Positions 47,613 through 61,335 are shown, counted from the stretch's first letter. The stretch is DNA of 64,000 nt from Urechis unicinctus (GCA_034190875.2 CM067349.1:2701624-2765623); one strand, 5' to 3'. Made by a program: numbers and translations. The notes: generated by a model from the letters alone, not told the origin.

Positions 47613-47808
47613 GATGTTAGATACAGATTATATGACAAAATGGATCTGGAGTGCGAACTGAGTGATATGGTGACTAAGTATGATAACCTTGTGGAACACC
47701 TGAAGGACATGGACAGAGATCTGGAGGTTGATAAACGATGATCTTATGGAGCGAGTAGAGCGTCTAAAAGGCCTCGTTAGCCGACACCTTGGCCTATGGG
47801 CACACTAG
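47613..47808 (+). pseudogene. Coiled-coil Polinton ORF, piece right of the gypsy insertion
   Basis: Reads YRLYDKMDLECELSDMVTKY and LVEHLKDMDRDLEVD, then shifts frame near 47,738 to DDLMERVERLKGLVSRHLGL, ending in a TAG at 47,806. Heptad-like spacing of hydrophobic residues and high charge suggest a coiled coil. This would be the last gene before the right end of the Polinton. No function is known to me; spike/fibre or scaffold roles are possible. Broken by the gypsy insertion and at least one frameshift. Confidence 0.5.
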
Positions 47809-48063
47809 ATCGACAACAAACTAGCCCCTCGGCCCCGTTTGTGGGGTCGGGTCCGAGGCGCCCTAGGGTGAGAACAAATCTTGTGTAAGCTGCCACGGGG
47901 TGAGTATTATATATAGTGGGGTACTGCGCCAGTACCCATATGAGATAGGTGTGCCAGAACCCATGTGAGATAGGTGTGCCAAACCCTCTCCTAGGATGTG
48001 TCCAAAACCGTTCCTCCCGCAGTGCCAGAACCCATATGAGATAGGTGAGCCAGAATCCCCATC
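47809..48063. repeat. Polinton right-end region with short direct repeats
   Basis: GC-richer stretch with three copies of a CCCATATGAGATAGGTGTGC-type motif (about 47,935, 47,960 and 48,032). Includes a TIR-like GTATTATATATAGTGGGG at 47,911. No open gene is supported. Confidence 0.65.
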
Positions 48064-48075
48064 ATATATACTACT
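48064..48075 (-). repeat. Polinton right inverted terminus
   Basis: Reverse complement of the left terminus. A similar but imperfect motif (GTATTATATATAGTGGGG) lies internally at about 47,911-47,930 on the plus strand, hinting at an older or shifted end. Confidence 0.75.
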
Positions 48076-48081
48076 CACTTA
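48076..48081. repeat. Polinton right target-site duplication
   Basis: CACTTA, followed by TAGACA as in the empty site of G1. Confidence 0.85.
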
Positions 48082-48890
48082 TAGACACGTTCTTAAGCAG
48101 TGAGCACATTACTCCATGCGCATTTGCACGTATCCCAATAACAATAGATAGCTACGATTATTTAAGCGCTAACTTGACTGGTATGCAACATAAAGATTCA
48201 AAGCACCATTGAAAAAACCCATATTTACAGTTACTAACTGCATAGCCTACAAGTATGTGCCATATTTTATGCCGTGAGATAGGTCGACTTTTTAAACTGA
48301 TTTAACAGCGAGGCATAACGCGCTGCAGGGACAGAGGTCGTACGATTATTCCTAGGGTAAGTCACGCTAGCAACATTTGGCTCAAAGTGCTCCTTGCACC
48401 ACGGAGGTTGGTATTACACTCAAGCTTTGCGATTAACTTCAGGGTTTCGGCTATTTTTTGTGTCTGTCAAGTAAAATCGATGTCATCTCGGGGAATTTAA
48501 TTTACTCTCTGACGTTAGGCTCAAATGATAAATCCATGGACGCTATTAATGCGAGAAATTTCATTTAGGTCGAAACTCCTCGATTGTAAAGTATCTAGTG
48601 ATTAAGTTGCTTATAATCAAGTTAGCAAATACATGCAGATTGCACTAGAGTAGAAACGACGGCTTGCATGAGGGTGAAGACGGCGATAACCGTCATAAAT
48701 GTGGTAATCAACAGATAAGCTCACTAATGTTATGGAGATATGCCTATGCAACTTACGCTGCATGGTTCTCACTTTCAAAAGCTTTGGCTTTGACGAAAGT
48801 CCAGCGAGCAATATATTCAGATGGTCGCTCTAAATGAGAGAGTTATCGAGGTGTATGTAAATTTCCAGTCGTTTAATGTGTGATCAATAT
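48076..48890. repeat. Block G2, right part
   Basis: Resumes the G alignment right after the element, with CACTTATAGAC matching G1 at about 16,627. It continues to about 48,870 and matches G1 to about 17,420. Confidence 0.92.
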
Positions 48891-49120
48891 TAAAATGAGT
48901 GCATCATTGTGATTGGTTGGCCGTGGCATTAACTAACACCGCATCGGACGCATCACTTGATTCAATTACCTCAGCTGTTGCTGCACATCCTGTCCCAGGC
49001 AGACCGGAAACGCAAGACGCAGTGTAAGTGAATAAAGTGCACGATATAAAATTTAACTAGTTGATATTGCTTATTGAGGATTAAACTATGCATACTACTT
49101 ATTAAATTGAATGCTAGATG

Positions 49121-52100
49121 TACAATTCACAAAGTCAATAAAGGCTCACAATGTGACAATTAATTTGTCAATAGCTAATAATGTTTCCGGTATTAATAAG
49201 GTTCATGAAGAAATTATTTGTTTGCTGTTGTGTGCATAATTCGCTGACCCGGGCATGTTGTTTTTCTCTCCCCTCTATTAATGTAAGCTGCATCATACGC
49301 CGGGCTTTTATTTGCAAATTGCTCTTTTTTCACCTGATATAAGGTTATAAAGCAGTCTTTGATTTAAGGTTTCCGCAAGCGTGTTTCACGCAGGTCAAAT
49401 GATTGGTTAGGTAGTTGTTGTGACTCTTTTATAGTGGTAAATAATTCAAATCTCTATCAACGCGACAGCGTTGTTATCACGCGGGTTTATTGTTGTAAGC
49501 ATATGTCTCATACTAAACGATTATCATGAACCAACAAATAACGACAACGATTCCACATTGTGGCTAATTATTATGTATTCATCTATTTAACTGAAAAAAA
49601 AGACGCAACTGACGTCGAGGATGTTGTATTATTGTACATAACCATACTAAAGGGTTGTTTGTGCTATCACCAGTCAGATTCGCGATTCGAACGACATATC
49701 TAAATACATGAAGACGTGACACAAGTTACCGCGATATGTCGCAGTGTGAGCTGCGGTGCTAATTTCAACAAGTGACGACTATAACTGATAAGATTGATCT
49801 TTGCACAGAATTGCAAGACTAAACATTACCAGCTAAAACACAGACCCTTAATTGTTTGAGGTCGGTTACGTGTGTTAGTGTGAGGGTGCAGTTGGTGTTA
49901 CCATTTGTGTTGCTAAATTAATGATAGTTCCACTTTTTATTACCGGGATATTTTTTTCAACGATTTGCAAATCCGATGCTTCGTTTATGTAGCCCATAAA
50001 ACTGGCAGAACGTTATGCACGATTCAAATTATAGGATCCTGATGCTAAGAGAATACGTGATGCGTCCTAGGCACGTAATGATGATGCGTCATAAGCACGT
50101 AGTAATGATGCGTCATAGGCACGTAGTAATGATGCGTCATAGGCACGTAATAATGATGCGTCAAATGCACGTCATAATGAATTTTAGCCATCTAGTTCCT
50201 ACATCTCTCGAAGCTATTGAGACTGCACAAAGGCGTGTATATAGCAAGGGCCACGTGACGTATGTTAATTGTCAATTGGGGCGGAAAATATGTCTGCCGC
50301 AAACGAATTCGGATGATTCACACCATTTCCTAATATTCTGGGGCAACTGTTGTGTATGGTGCAACTGACGTTGGAGCATAAGCAATGAAAACTCGAATTA
50401 CATTTGCCCAAATCAAAAATATTATGACAATCAATAAGTTTTGCCGTCTCTACATGTTGGTGTTCCATGAACAGCTGTACACCGTTCTATGTGAATTGAT
50501 TTGCATCTAAAAGCGGCAAAGTAGGTATGCATTGGAGATGTTCACAAAGCGAATCATCATACTTGTCTTATTTCCAAAACATATATAAAATTGCTGAACA
50601 TGCCAAGTCAACTGGACTTGGGCGCACAACACAAAGACTAATCAATCACTTAAAGGATTATAGCGACATAAGCAATTAATATAATTAAATCCTAGCCTTC
50701 GTAGCCGGTTGTGGGAATATGCTTAACCAGTTCCTGAACGTTCTAGCACCGTTATATTTAAGCCCAAACTGTGTACGATCGATTCATCCCGGTCGCCAAG
50801 AACAGGGTAGATAACCGATACATTTTTCCATTTGCTGTTGATAAAGAACTATAGGGTAGCATTGACCAACATGCACAACTACAGAGGAAAGCTGGGACCG
50901 TTTTATTTTCTGCACAAATGTCAAGCACCTTATTTATTGTCGCTACATTTCACCATATATAAAACGGTGCAGAGTGCTATAACGGTGCTATAACAAAGCT
51001 TAGCATATGCAAAAAGAACATATGGCACGTAATCTGCAGGCGCTTCTCACAACATGGTCTTTGTCCTGGTACTGACAGCGTCGGTGATAAGCAAAAGATA
51101 TTGTCGGGATAACTGGCGCCGTCATGTTAGTAACCGAGGAATGCACACCCAGCCCATTTTCGATATGTTGTGAGTTAAATGGTGTGGGTGGTTTCAGTGC
51201 AGCGCTACGGCAGATTTGGCGAGTCTGACACCCTTCTAAGCTTGCGAATCTATTCGCTATAAACAAGAAGTTAAAGAGGAGGGTTTTTTTAGGACTCGAT
51301 AACCTGTGATCCTAGTAATAAGTGGATGCAGTTATCTTGTGCTATGAGAGCAATTTGCCTCAAAACTGGCGTGAGGATCTGTAATCAACCAAAGTGTACT
51401 AGTGTGAATGGAGTTGATAATCATAAATGATTCGTTTTTTAGTCAATAATCTTGTCCACGTTGATGTTTTATGATGTCCTGGTTGTTACTTCTTTGCCGC
51501 CTCCATGATCATTATAATAAAACCCTAGAAGCATCTTAATTAAAATGACTTTTCCTCAGCCGTCGTAAGAATAGACGGGATGCAACATCCAGTCTATTCT
51601 GATTATGACGCATTCGATCCTCACGATCTAATCAGGGTTTCTTCGCTGCGGTAGTGTGATAGACTGGTCAGAAGAAGGTTATTGCTACGAGCTTTTCTAG
51701 TTTGATGCAGCGTATTAGGTGATGATATAGCATACTTTTTGTTCTGTTATCCGCTATCACCATAGAAACAAAGTCGATTGTTGGAATCTTTAACAAAATG
51801 TGGATTCTTTATCTAACATTAGAAGGGCTTCCAAACATGAACCAGTGCTGTTCCTGTCACTGCGGAATCACATCGCATTTCTGATTCAAGAACCGACAAC
51901 TTGAAAATCATTTCACGATGTGCCTCTAATTATGGAAAACGGCACCCAACTTACATTCGAAGTTCGCCTTGCGCGACATAAAGCAGATAGATGTGGAAAT
52001 AGAGGTGCAATCGACTGGCGAAAAAAAGGCTGGAGATATTTGACATTCATCCGTGCTTCATTTTGGGTAAACAGGTAATCACTTTGAGTATGAAGAAAAC

Positions 52101-54420
52101 GTCACGAAATGTCACGTTCGTATTACTAATGTTGGATGATACCGTTATCATCCCGCTTCATCTGACATGTGTGAAGTCTTGAAGTTTAATTGATACTAAG
52201 GACGTACATTTCATCGTTCATCAACTTAAGCCACAAACACCGAATACCTGGTATCACTCGAATGCCGAGGCACAATTATCCATGGCGTACAATATTTTGC
52301 AAGAAATATTCGTCATGTTTGTTATAAGTAAATATGTGCTTTTTGTACGGGCTATGAGCCAAGTGTATGCAATCGTATTCCTTGATGAAAATATATGCTT
52401 TGTGCAAATGTGCTTTCAAGAGGGTAGTGATAAATGCTAATTAAGAAAGTCAAAATTGAAAAACAAGATCGGTTGCATGCTCATATGCACATAGCCGAGA
52501 TACATCGTACAGACATAAACTGTTGTATATCAAAATGCATTACTTAATTTTAAATAATTCATTGTAATTGCTCTGTCCATGGTCGTTGCATCATTACTAT
52601 CGAGATAGTAGGAGAACAATGAGCAATAACCCAGCGGTCAAATATTTTCTTTTGACAGAACACAAATGACTCCTGCCGCTGGCTTATGATAGTATGACAG
52701 CACAGATCACCATACGCTGCCCCATGAATATTGCGTCAATTGCTTATAAATACAAGCACAGGTGACAACTGCGTGGCTGGCGCAACGTGAGGCCCTATTG
52801 ATGTTGCCCTATACAGTACAAGGTAAGGACCATTTTATATTTTGTCTTGCCCTGACGGAGAGTTTTCTGTTAGGCTTTTGGCCAGAATAAAGTTTGTAAA
52901 CTCTGTTAAGCACAGAAATAGGTCATGTTTAACACATACTTGGCAGTATAACTCCTGCCGCTATTGATGTAAGTTTGGTTGAAGCCATTTTAAGCTTACT
53001 TGCGCTCGTAATGCACTAAAGCAGATGAAGTTTTTTGCACAATGAGGAGATAAATAGCCGAAATTGCATTAAACTGATTAAATTGCTTTTGCCTTACCGC
53101 GTGTACATCAAAAATACCCTTGAGATGATGTGTTTTGCGCAAAGGTACCCCTAGTCCTAAATACCAATAGAGTCTAGTTCTACTTAGCATTCGATCATTC
53201 TGTTAGGCGCCGACGTAGAACACCTGCCAATCGGTCCCTTTGGAAACCGCGTTTTTGCGGTTTTACACTCCGTGAGTTTCAACAAGGGCCACCCAATTAT
53301 TTGGCGCCATTTATCATCTTACTTTGTGGTCCTAATGCATTTTTAGCACTATAGCATGTGTGATCTACCGTCTCATCCATATGCTGCCATCAATTGGCAT
53401 TACGGAATGTTCCTGCCGACTACAAATATCACGATAAGCATGTCCAATTATCGCCCGAGTTCTATTTCTGCCAGAAACGGCATCTTATCAATAGCTATTC
53501 TGATGTGGCATTTATCAGGGCTATGTTTGGTGCTGCTAACCAGCGGTAAAATAAAGTTATTCAAATACTTTGCAAGCACACATATTTAAGCCACCGCAAA
53601 ACAGATACCGTGATAGTTTATAATTTCGTTTTTAAGTTAGTCGTGTCGTATTGTTAGCGGCCTACTTCGATGTATAACAGGTGCAACAGACACGCAATAA
53701 CATTTGTGTTGTGGAATCGGGACAATAGAACAAGACAACAGTGTTTACACTAGTGTGCAGAGCATGGCTAATCAGGTCATGGAGTTAGAGGCTGAGGTTG
53801 GTTCTAGTTCCCCAGATGTAGCTGCTATAACTAAGAGCTAAGCACGTGTGAATATTGGTGATGCCGTTACATTTGAAAATTATAAGCTGTTGATGACAAC
53901 TCACTTTACTCCAGAATGAGGACAGACAGCAAGCGCATACCTTAAAACAAAGCGTACATAATGCGTTAAACTTTAACTAATGGTTCGACTTATATTATCA
54001 TAACTACATAACGTTGTAGGTGTATAAAAAAGAGATGGTTCATTACTTTCGACGGTGGTGTAGAAAGTAATTCAACCACAGGGTTAGCTGGACTTTAAAT
54101 GATGCAATCAAACTCATTGCCTTCAAGGCAACGATGAACAAACAACCGACATGTTTGGCGATAGAGCAAAATCAGTCATAACATGTATTTGATAATTAAA
54201 ACATCTGCTGTCATTGTCAATGACGAAATATAACAGCAACAAGCACGGAGCATTATGCATTGATAATGTTGTTTTGCCCTGGCAAGGTGTTATGCAGGCC
54301 TAAAATGTGCCCTGTGGGGTATCACCATAAACGATAATATAGATAGCTTTAGCTGCAGCGCATTCATTATGAAGCGAGATAATTAATAGCATTCAACGCC
54401 TTCATCAGTGATCCAATGGA
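49121..54420. repeat. Block A3
   Basis: The longest visible copy of block A. It includes the part matching window positions 1-330 that A2 lacks, and the 1.9-kb part that A1 lacks. The stretch 53,990-54,380 matches A1 at 2,430-2,780. No recognisable gene. Confidence 0.82.
50058..50178. repeat. 24-bp VNTR in A3
   Basis: Five copies of the 24-bp unit containing GATGCGTCATAGGCACGTA. The unit length is a multiple of three, so it reads through as a repetitive open frame. That frame is a by-product of the repeat and not evidence of a gene. Confidence 0.85.
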
Positions 54421-55640
54421 AAGTAATCACAAGTTAAATGAGGGAACACTTGCCAACGACCATTGTGTGTTGATTGGGCGATGAGCCACACCAAAGGCTA
54501 GTGAACGTCTGACTGGTTATTTGATCAAAGTGTTAATGGCTACGCTAAGATGGCTCACTACGCCAAATTGATTTTTAAAATTCACGCCCGTCATCAGACA
54601 AGAAACCATGAAAACAACCAACATCAGTGGGGTCGTCGTCTGCAATATATTATGAATAATCTGATTGTTCGAGGCAGCAACACTCCTACATTAATCAGAT
54701 TATTCCATCTGGATATAAGAAACGATATGACAAAATAACACTTGCCTCACATAAAACTTCTTCGCAAATTCACTCGAGTGTAGGTTTCGGTTAACTCACT
54801 TAACGTAGCTATAAGCTCTTTGTTTAATTACCGATTCAATATAGACTTCACGTTATCTGCAAATAATTCTATTCCGCTTGAGGGAATATATTTTGCAATG
54901 AATTGTTATCCACTTAAGCAAGCAGTTATAGTTGCAGGCAGGTTCAGCCACGGCGGAATATGACCATCTATTACATCGTCAGTCGTAACTAGCGACCTTC
55001 AAGTATCGTCGCCGTAGTAAGATCTCTCCTAATTGGTTAACGAAGATGATAAATGATTCAGAAAAGAACAAGTGCATTTAGTCACATTCCTTAAATTGTG
55101 ACACCCGCGATCCACTGTGATAAATATTATTTTAGTTTACTTCAGTAGTTCTAGCGATTTTTCAACGATGATGTTTCCTGAATCATAGCTCGCTTGTATT
55201 CAGGTCTGTGATGTATCCTGAATAATGTCTAGCGTGCCTTGAAAGGATTTGTTGCCACAAAAAGGGTGATAGAATGAATAGCGGGATAACGAGGGCCTAA
55301 GTGGCATAACGTTTCGAACAATGTATGTAGCACGACGTTTCAGATACATGAAGCTGTATACACATGCTAAGAAGATAAATGAAGGCGGTTGGTCTATATA
55401 TCACTCAGTTATTGCTATGAATGTTATTTGTCTTTCGCAGACATGCTTTGTGTAAGTTGCCATTCCATCGTTGTTTATACATATGACACTCATCTTACAC
55501 GCATGGCAGCTGTTATCCTGGCCAAAGAGAGCATTAACCGGTACTTATGTGAAAGAGACGCTACACCTGCTAATTGAATTATACTCGTGCACATCTGTTT
55601 TAGTGGTGCAGCTTCTTGCAAGAGGAAGGTATTTTATATC
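54421..55640. other. X3 stretch between A3 and the TA array, no gene supported
   Basis: Only its end (55,635-55,770) matches X2 (about 22,240-22,345). A 62-codon plus-strand frame at 54,550-54,738 and two short overlapping frames at 55,389-55,728 have no recognisable features. Confidence 0.4.
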
Positions 55641-55779
55641 GGCCAAAGGAAGCATCACATATGAGCCATTAACAACTCTACACTTGCGATTATTTGCAGT
55701 AAAATATGTCAAAAAATTATTATTGTAAACAGACTAACGTGACAATTAGCCCGGTCGAAGCTACTTCGGTGACAATTCT

Positions 55780-55863
55780 ATATATATATTTATATATATG
55801 TATATATATATATATATATATATACATATATTTATAGATATATACAAATATATATATATAGAT

Positions 55864-55938
<75 letters not shown>

Positions 55939-56144
55939 ATATATGTTTATATGTGTGTATATATTTATAAATATAGATATATATGCATTAAGCTAGAAAA
56001 ATAAATGTATTTATGCATACTCCCTTATATATGTATTCATATTTATGTGTAAATATATATATATACATATATATATATACATGTATATATATGTTTATTT
56101 ATTATATATAGATATATACATAAAACATGCATATATAAATATAT

Positions 56145-56230
<86 letters not shown>

Positions 56231-56325
56231 TATACATATATACATATATATATATTCATATACATGGGTATATAAATATGTAATATATATTATATATATA
56301 TATATGTATATATATATATTTAAAT

Positions 56326-56409
<84 letters not shown>

Positions 56410-56412
56410 ATT

Positions 56413-56462
<50 letters not shown>
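55780..56462. repeat. (TA)n-rich microsatellite complex
   Basis: Several TA arrays with interruptions; the purest are about 56,148-56,228 and 56,334-56,406. Predicted Ile/Tyr frames are by-products of the repeat. It precedes block B2, whereas in X1 the array follows B1. Confidence 0.97.
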
Positions 56463-56464
<2 letters not shown>

Positions 56465-56479
56465 ACTTTTGGGTGGAAT

Positions 56480-56988
56480 CGCTACACGGATTTGCCCGCG
56501 CGCACGTTGTTGGTGCGTATATATTCGATAGCTTAGCAATATAGCACCGCTACATTATATACCTGGCAACCATGCTCACTGTAGAAAAATATACAACAAA
56601 ACAACAAAGCATCGGTTTGAAGGCGTCATGAGATTCCAGAAATGCTTCGACACGTATGAAATAATGTATTACATGACGTCTCGAACCTACTGCACCATGG
56701 GATAGAGTTATCTTGCATCTATATTCGCACACCCGACAAAACATGTCGTACTGCTTGAGCGCGCTGCTTAATCATGTTTGTGCTAGAAAACAATTTTTAG
56801 TATTGTTTTACTCCTCTCACGGGCAATTGATCCTTCTCAGAGGTAAAGGCTCGTATTATTTGGCTATTTTTGTCGATGCATCGATTATGATGGAGCACGA
56901 ACGATGGCCCTCAGATAATGCAAGACCACGGATAATGTTATTCAAAATAATACTTTATTCACCGTTTAATATCGGTGTTATGACATGA
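56480..56988. repeat. Block B2
   Basis: Matches B1 throughout; see the B1 landmarks. The open frame at 56,713-56,988 is not kept in B1. Confidence 0.8.
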
Positions 56989-57739
56989 AACAAAAACTGT
57001 TTGTGCTCGCCGTGACGATGATAGTGAAAGCTATATCACCGTGTTGCCAAGCATACAAATTGATGTGTCGCATCCCTGAAGAAACACTAATTCAAGCAAA
57101 TGGGGAATTCTTTATTTGTCGGCTGCTTAGTGTCTCAGAGTTCACATAATCATATTTGCAAGTTACAGAGCAGAGCTCGATAAATTTGCAATATACAGGG
57201 ATTCTATTATCCATGGGCAGTACAACTTCTAAAAATCATTGTTATCAATGCCATTAAAATTTCTTTATCGCAGCAGCTAATTGCAATACGCAAACCCTAG
57301 ATGCTATACAATATAATTTTTGCAATTATATAATCCAGCATAATGGTCTTCAACCTTTTTCTGCGAAAATTTATTCTCCTAAAGGTCAATAAATACCAAA
57401 GGTCACGTTTCTGTAAGCTGCTCATGGAAATATCTGTACCGATGTTAATACTACTAATGAAGCTTGATCATTTGTTGTAAATATTGCTTTGCGACTCGGA
57501 AATGAGACACGTGTCGTCACAGACAACCATGAGTAACAGAAACATAAAGGAACATCTTGTTCAGTTTGGCATACAATAATTATTCGCCGCGGATAGTTCC
57601 CATAAATCCATCAATTTAATACTTCATCTGTGGATCGGTAGTCATAACATGCCATATCATTTTAATAATACATACTGATCATCGTGTCAGTGGACACAAA
57701 CTAACACGTCACTTACTTTCGGAGCACCAGCCAATATTT
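56989..57739. other. X3 stretch between B2 and H2, no gene seen
   Basis: AT-rich, with short open frames only. A short match near 57,405 (TCACGTTTCT) to about 22,207 shows it belongs to the same unit. Confidence 0.4.
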
Positions 57740-60700
57740 ATGCTATATCGGTGTGTAAAGCAGTTGAAGTTCGACTCTAGCTGCTACGCGTCTCTCGCAA
57801 TTATTGTGATTCGCATAACCAATCAACTTTGCGTATTTTCGATTATTTCATCACCTTCAGGCGGAAATGCGGTTTGGCCTGAATACACTAATTCAGGTCA
57901 AAACGAAATCGGCATTTTATTGTTCCAAGCAATGGAAATTAACCCGAAATATAGCTGACACAATAGTTTTACAGAAGAGGATGTACTGTCTGATGGAATA
58001 ACCACAAGATAATCATAATTGTTTTGAGACCAAAGCCGAGTACCCTCGAAGTAAACTTTGTACCTTGAGTACCAATGGCGGAAAGGGGGAATAGTGTTCA
58101 GTCAAAGCGATAAGTTACTTCCTCTGGTAATTTATTCACGTTGATGTTGAACGCTGTTGTCAACCTAACTTCCGTTGAACACATTTGCTCCCTCTTTCGT
58201 AAGAGAGGTCATCGTATTTCAAATCAGGGGCATTGTTTGTCTATCATCGTAAATGTCAATATGAGCTAGTACGCGGCAATCTCTTACCAAAATGCCAAAT
58301 GCTTAATTCGATGAAGTTGCTGGCCAAATCGAGCGTCTTGAGATTGGATTTAGACTTTGTAATCAAGTGGGGGTGGGTGGTGCATTCCTTAATGCTCTGG
58401 TACCGTAGGATGTCATGTTTTGATATTTGGGGACCTGCATTTACCGAGGACACTTTGCAGGTTGATATTCAACAATCAGTTCCTTTAGGTAGTTTGGCGG
58501 GGTTCTATTAACAACATTAAAGGTGAATAGCATAATTTGGCATGTAGTGCGTATCTCTACAGAAAGCCAATGAAAGGATCCGCATGGTGTGTTACTTGTT
58601 CCTTTAACAGCTAGGCGGGGAGCCGTTATAATGATTATACGGGCCTTTACCGTTCTCCAATATATCTGCCCTCAGACACACGGCATTTGCTGCAGCATAA
58701 AGTTAATCAACCCGCCGACCGTGTGTAACATTGCTTTGTTTCTCAACTTGAAGTTAAGATTCTGTGGGCTTGTTTCTCCTTCCTGCTGCCACAATTAAGC
58801 AAATATATGTTTTGGCGGATAGTTATTGCTCTGTGCAATAGTGGAGCATACTTATCCAAAACGCACCCGAGCACGCCGTCATACTGTTTGACGAGATCGA
58901 GGCTTCCACCATGCGTTAGCAGTTTTACAATGGCTTTCGTGTGTAAAGGAGCACGGTCCGAAATTGCTGAACGAAAACTGAAAATGTCCTATACACTACC
59001 CCCGCCACTGTTCTTGTGATAACGTGGTCGAAAGGTAAATCAATGACTATGGGTATATTCGCAAATATGTTGCACGATGCCAAACATCAACAATAGCTTT
59101 TTAACATGGGCTGCCACGGAATTGTTAGCAACATCAACATGGTTATTGAAATATTCAGCAATAAGCAGAATTACCTTTCGGTTAATTCTGTAACGGCGTC
59201 TCTGCCTGGGCTAAGATGTCTAAATTTGGATCCACAATATAACTATCGTCTTTTTTTCTAACTGAACTGGCGTTCGGCAGGCTTAACATGGTAGAATTGT
59301 TTCCCGCTCTTGACTCAGCAACTTTCTCTCTCCTCTTTGGGCAAGGGCGTATTGCACGTTAGAGTTTACACGTTGTGACTTACACATCCTTTTGAAGTTG
59401 AGACCATATCATGAGTAATGTAACGGTGAGTAGCGTCAGCTGGCTGATCGAACCTCTCACGGCAGTATTGAATGATTGCGGAAGTAGTTAAACAGGGTAT
59501 ATGGATTTGGCGAATATCCCAGTGGACGTTGAAACTCGAATGAAAACAGCATCTGTTGGAAGGAATGCTGCAACACCTTGACGTGAGGCGTCATTTAAAA
59601 AGCTCACATATAAAATCTGCGCTACTGAAGTGCTTGTCATTCTCGCAGGTTTTTTAACAACATGCGGTGCAATATCGAACAAAGGCAGTGCAGATTTTGT
59701 TGGCGGTAAATTATCTTATTGGAATTGTCCCATGGAGAAAACCGCTAGGTATATTGAGCCAAGCTATGGTATGTATATTTTCTTTCCTCTGCAATATACA
59801 TAAGCAGTTGACGCAATGGTATTATAACGCGTAGGTCGACGCTGGTGTACTGGATGCTGTTTTCGGTTGCTTCCGAAGTTTTGTTAATAATGAAGAGTTT
59901 TATTTATTATTTACTTGGTAATCAAACCTGTTGATGGCACATACTGAGGCGAGAGTGAACGAGGAGAGCAGCGCGTCGGATTCTACTGACTGCGTTTCAT
60001 TTGCAATACATTTCAATGTGTCAACATGGGGCGGCATTAAGAATGCTGATATGGAAAATTTAGAATCACTGATGCATCAGTAATTTCTGAAGTATTGAGC
60101 TTTTCCATTAACCTGGGGTCAAATGTTATGTCTTTGCTAATGCATATTACGTGGACGAATAAGTGACCAATCAACCGTCAAGTATTGGCTTCCAATACGC
60201 AAGCCATTTGGTCAGTATTTCTTCGCGCTGAAATAAACATAAATCCCTGACGCGATAATGTCAGGAAGTATAGAACGCCAAGCAGCCAGCTAATTTAGTG
60301 CAATAAACAGCAGAGGGGAGTGTGCTGTTTTAGGGTTATTAAATAATTTCTTTTTTGCACATGCGTTTTCGACACCGATGGGGGCGAACGAATTACATTA
60401 TAATCAAACATATTGGTGGGCCATGCCACATAAACAGAGGCTGTGGCACTGAAGATGTTGATGAAAAATTAGTTGAAGAAATGTTGAGGTATGAAGTGAT
60501 CTAAGAGATCATCTACAAATGTCGAAGTGTGACGCGGATCCCGTCGTTAGCGTAGATGAGTGGATTTTGTTCTTCTGCCCAGTTAGGAAAGAGGTCGTTA
60601 ATGGCTGTTTATGAATTATGTCATAGTTATTCGAAACTGTATCTGACAAGGCAACTAAAATATTGCCTGCCTCAATTGTTCAAGCGACAAACGTCAATCC

Positions 60701-61090
60701 GCTCTGCTGTGTGCAAATATGCACCTGTAATGATAAGAGTACTGAATAATCTTTAAGTATCGTAGAGTTTGATGTTCCGAATTGGTCTTTTAACCCGACA
60801 AGAGCACGTAGTATAAAGATGTTTGTGAAGGAAAGCAGTCTCATAATTTGTCTCATAATTTGATCGCGGTACGAGCGATTGCTTGTGTTACTTGGCTGTG
60901 ATTTTGCATGCATTGCCACAGATAAGGTCATTACCAAAGGTCGGATGCTAGCGAATGATTTAATCCAAAACTCAATCTAATTCAGGAACTTTTCTGTCCA
61001 AGCGATCGTTCTGGTCCAAACATAACGAAGACTTTTGAGTGCACAAATAAAACAGGTATTAGAATATAATGTATCAATGTCTCATATTAA
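57740..61090. repeat. Block H2
   Basis: Matches H1 throughout, with a 103-base identical core. H2 has 30 bases near 58,407-58,440 that H1 lacks, while H1 has a longer insert at about 23,240-23,430. No gene supported. Confidence 0.88.
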
Positions 61091-61185
61091 GTAAACTTGA
61101 ATACCTTAAAGAGCAGAATATACAATGTACATAACTTTCAGTACCTACACACAATAATACACATTTTCATGATTGTCATGTGTGT

Positions 61186-61335
<150 letters not shown>

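Larger units (their letters stand above)
36944..48075. mobile_element. Polinton/Maverick-type (adintovirus-like) endogenous element, decayed
   Basis: An 11.1-kb insertion bounded by inverted ends AGTAGTATATAT (12 bases shared) and flanked by CACTT; counting the shared A, CACTTA is repeated. Polintons are known to make 6-bp target duplications and often have AG-starting inverted ends, which fits. Cargo: integrase fragment, three small membrane-type ORFs, FtsK/A32-like packaging ATPase, major capsid gene, and a divergently transcribed conserved gene. No protein-primed polymerase B, protease or single-jelly-roll minor capsid gene is seen. Without nested insertions it is only about 5.1 kb, far below the usual 15-20 kb. 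Every gene carries stops or frameshifts, so the copy is dead. Confidence 0.9.

Noticed and set aside
36944..48075. Possibility that the whole insert is a single giant LTR element
   Set aside because: The LTR pair and its GCGTT duplication lie strictly inside, while the outer ends are inverted with a different duplication and carry capsid/ATPase genes.
50015..50368. 117-codon frame rich in Met-Arg-His
   Set aside because: Produced by the 24-bp tandem repeat, whose length is a multiple of three.
54550..54738. 62-codon basic frame
   Set aside because: Too short, no domain, no second copy in the window.
58233..58511. Possible LINE reverse transcriptase fragment (IQQSVPLGSLAGFY resembles an RT box)
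   Set aside because: Only a few residues fit, spacing is wrong, H1 does not keep them and no other RT motif is nearby.
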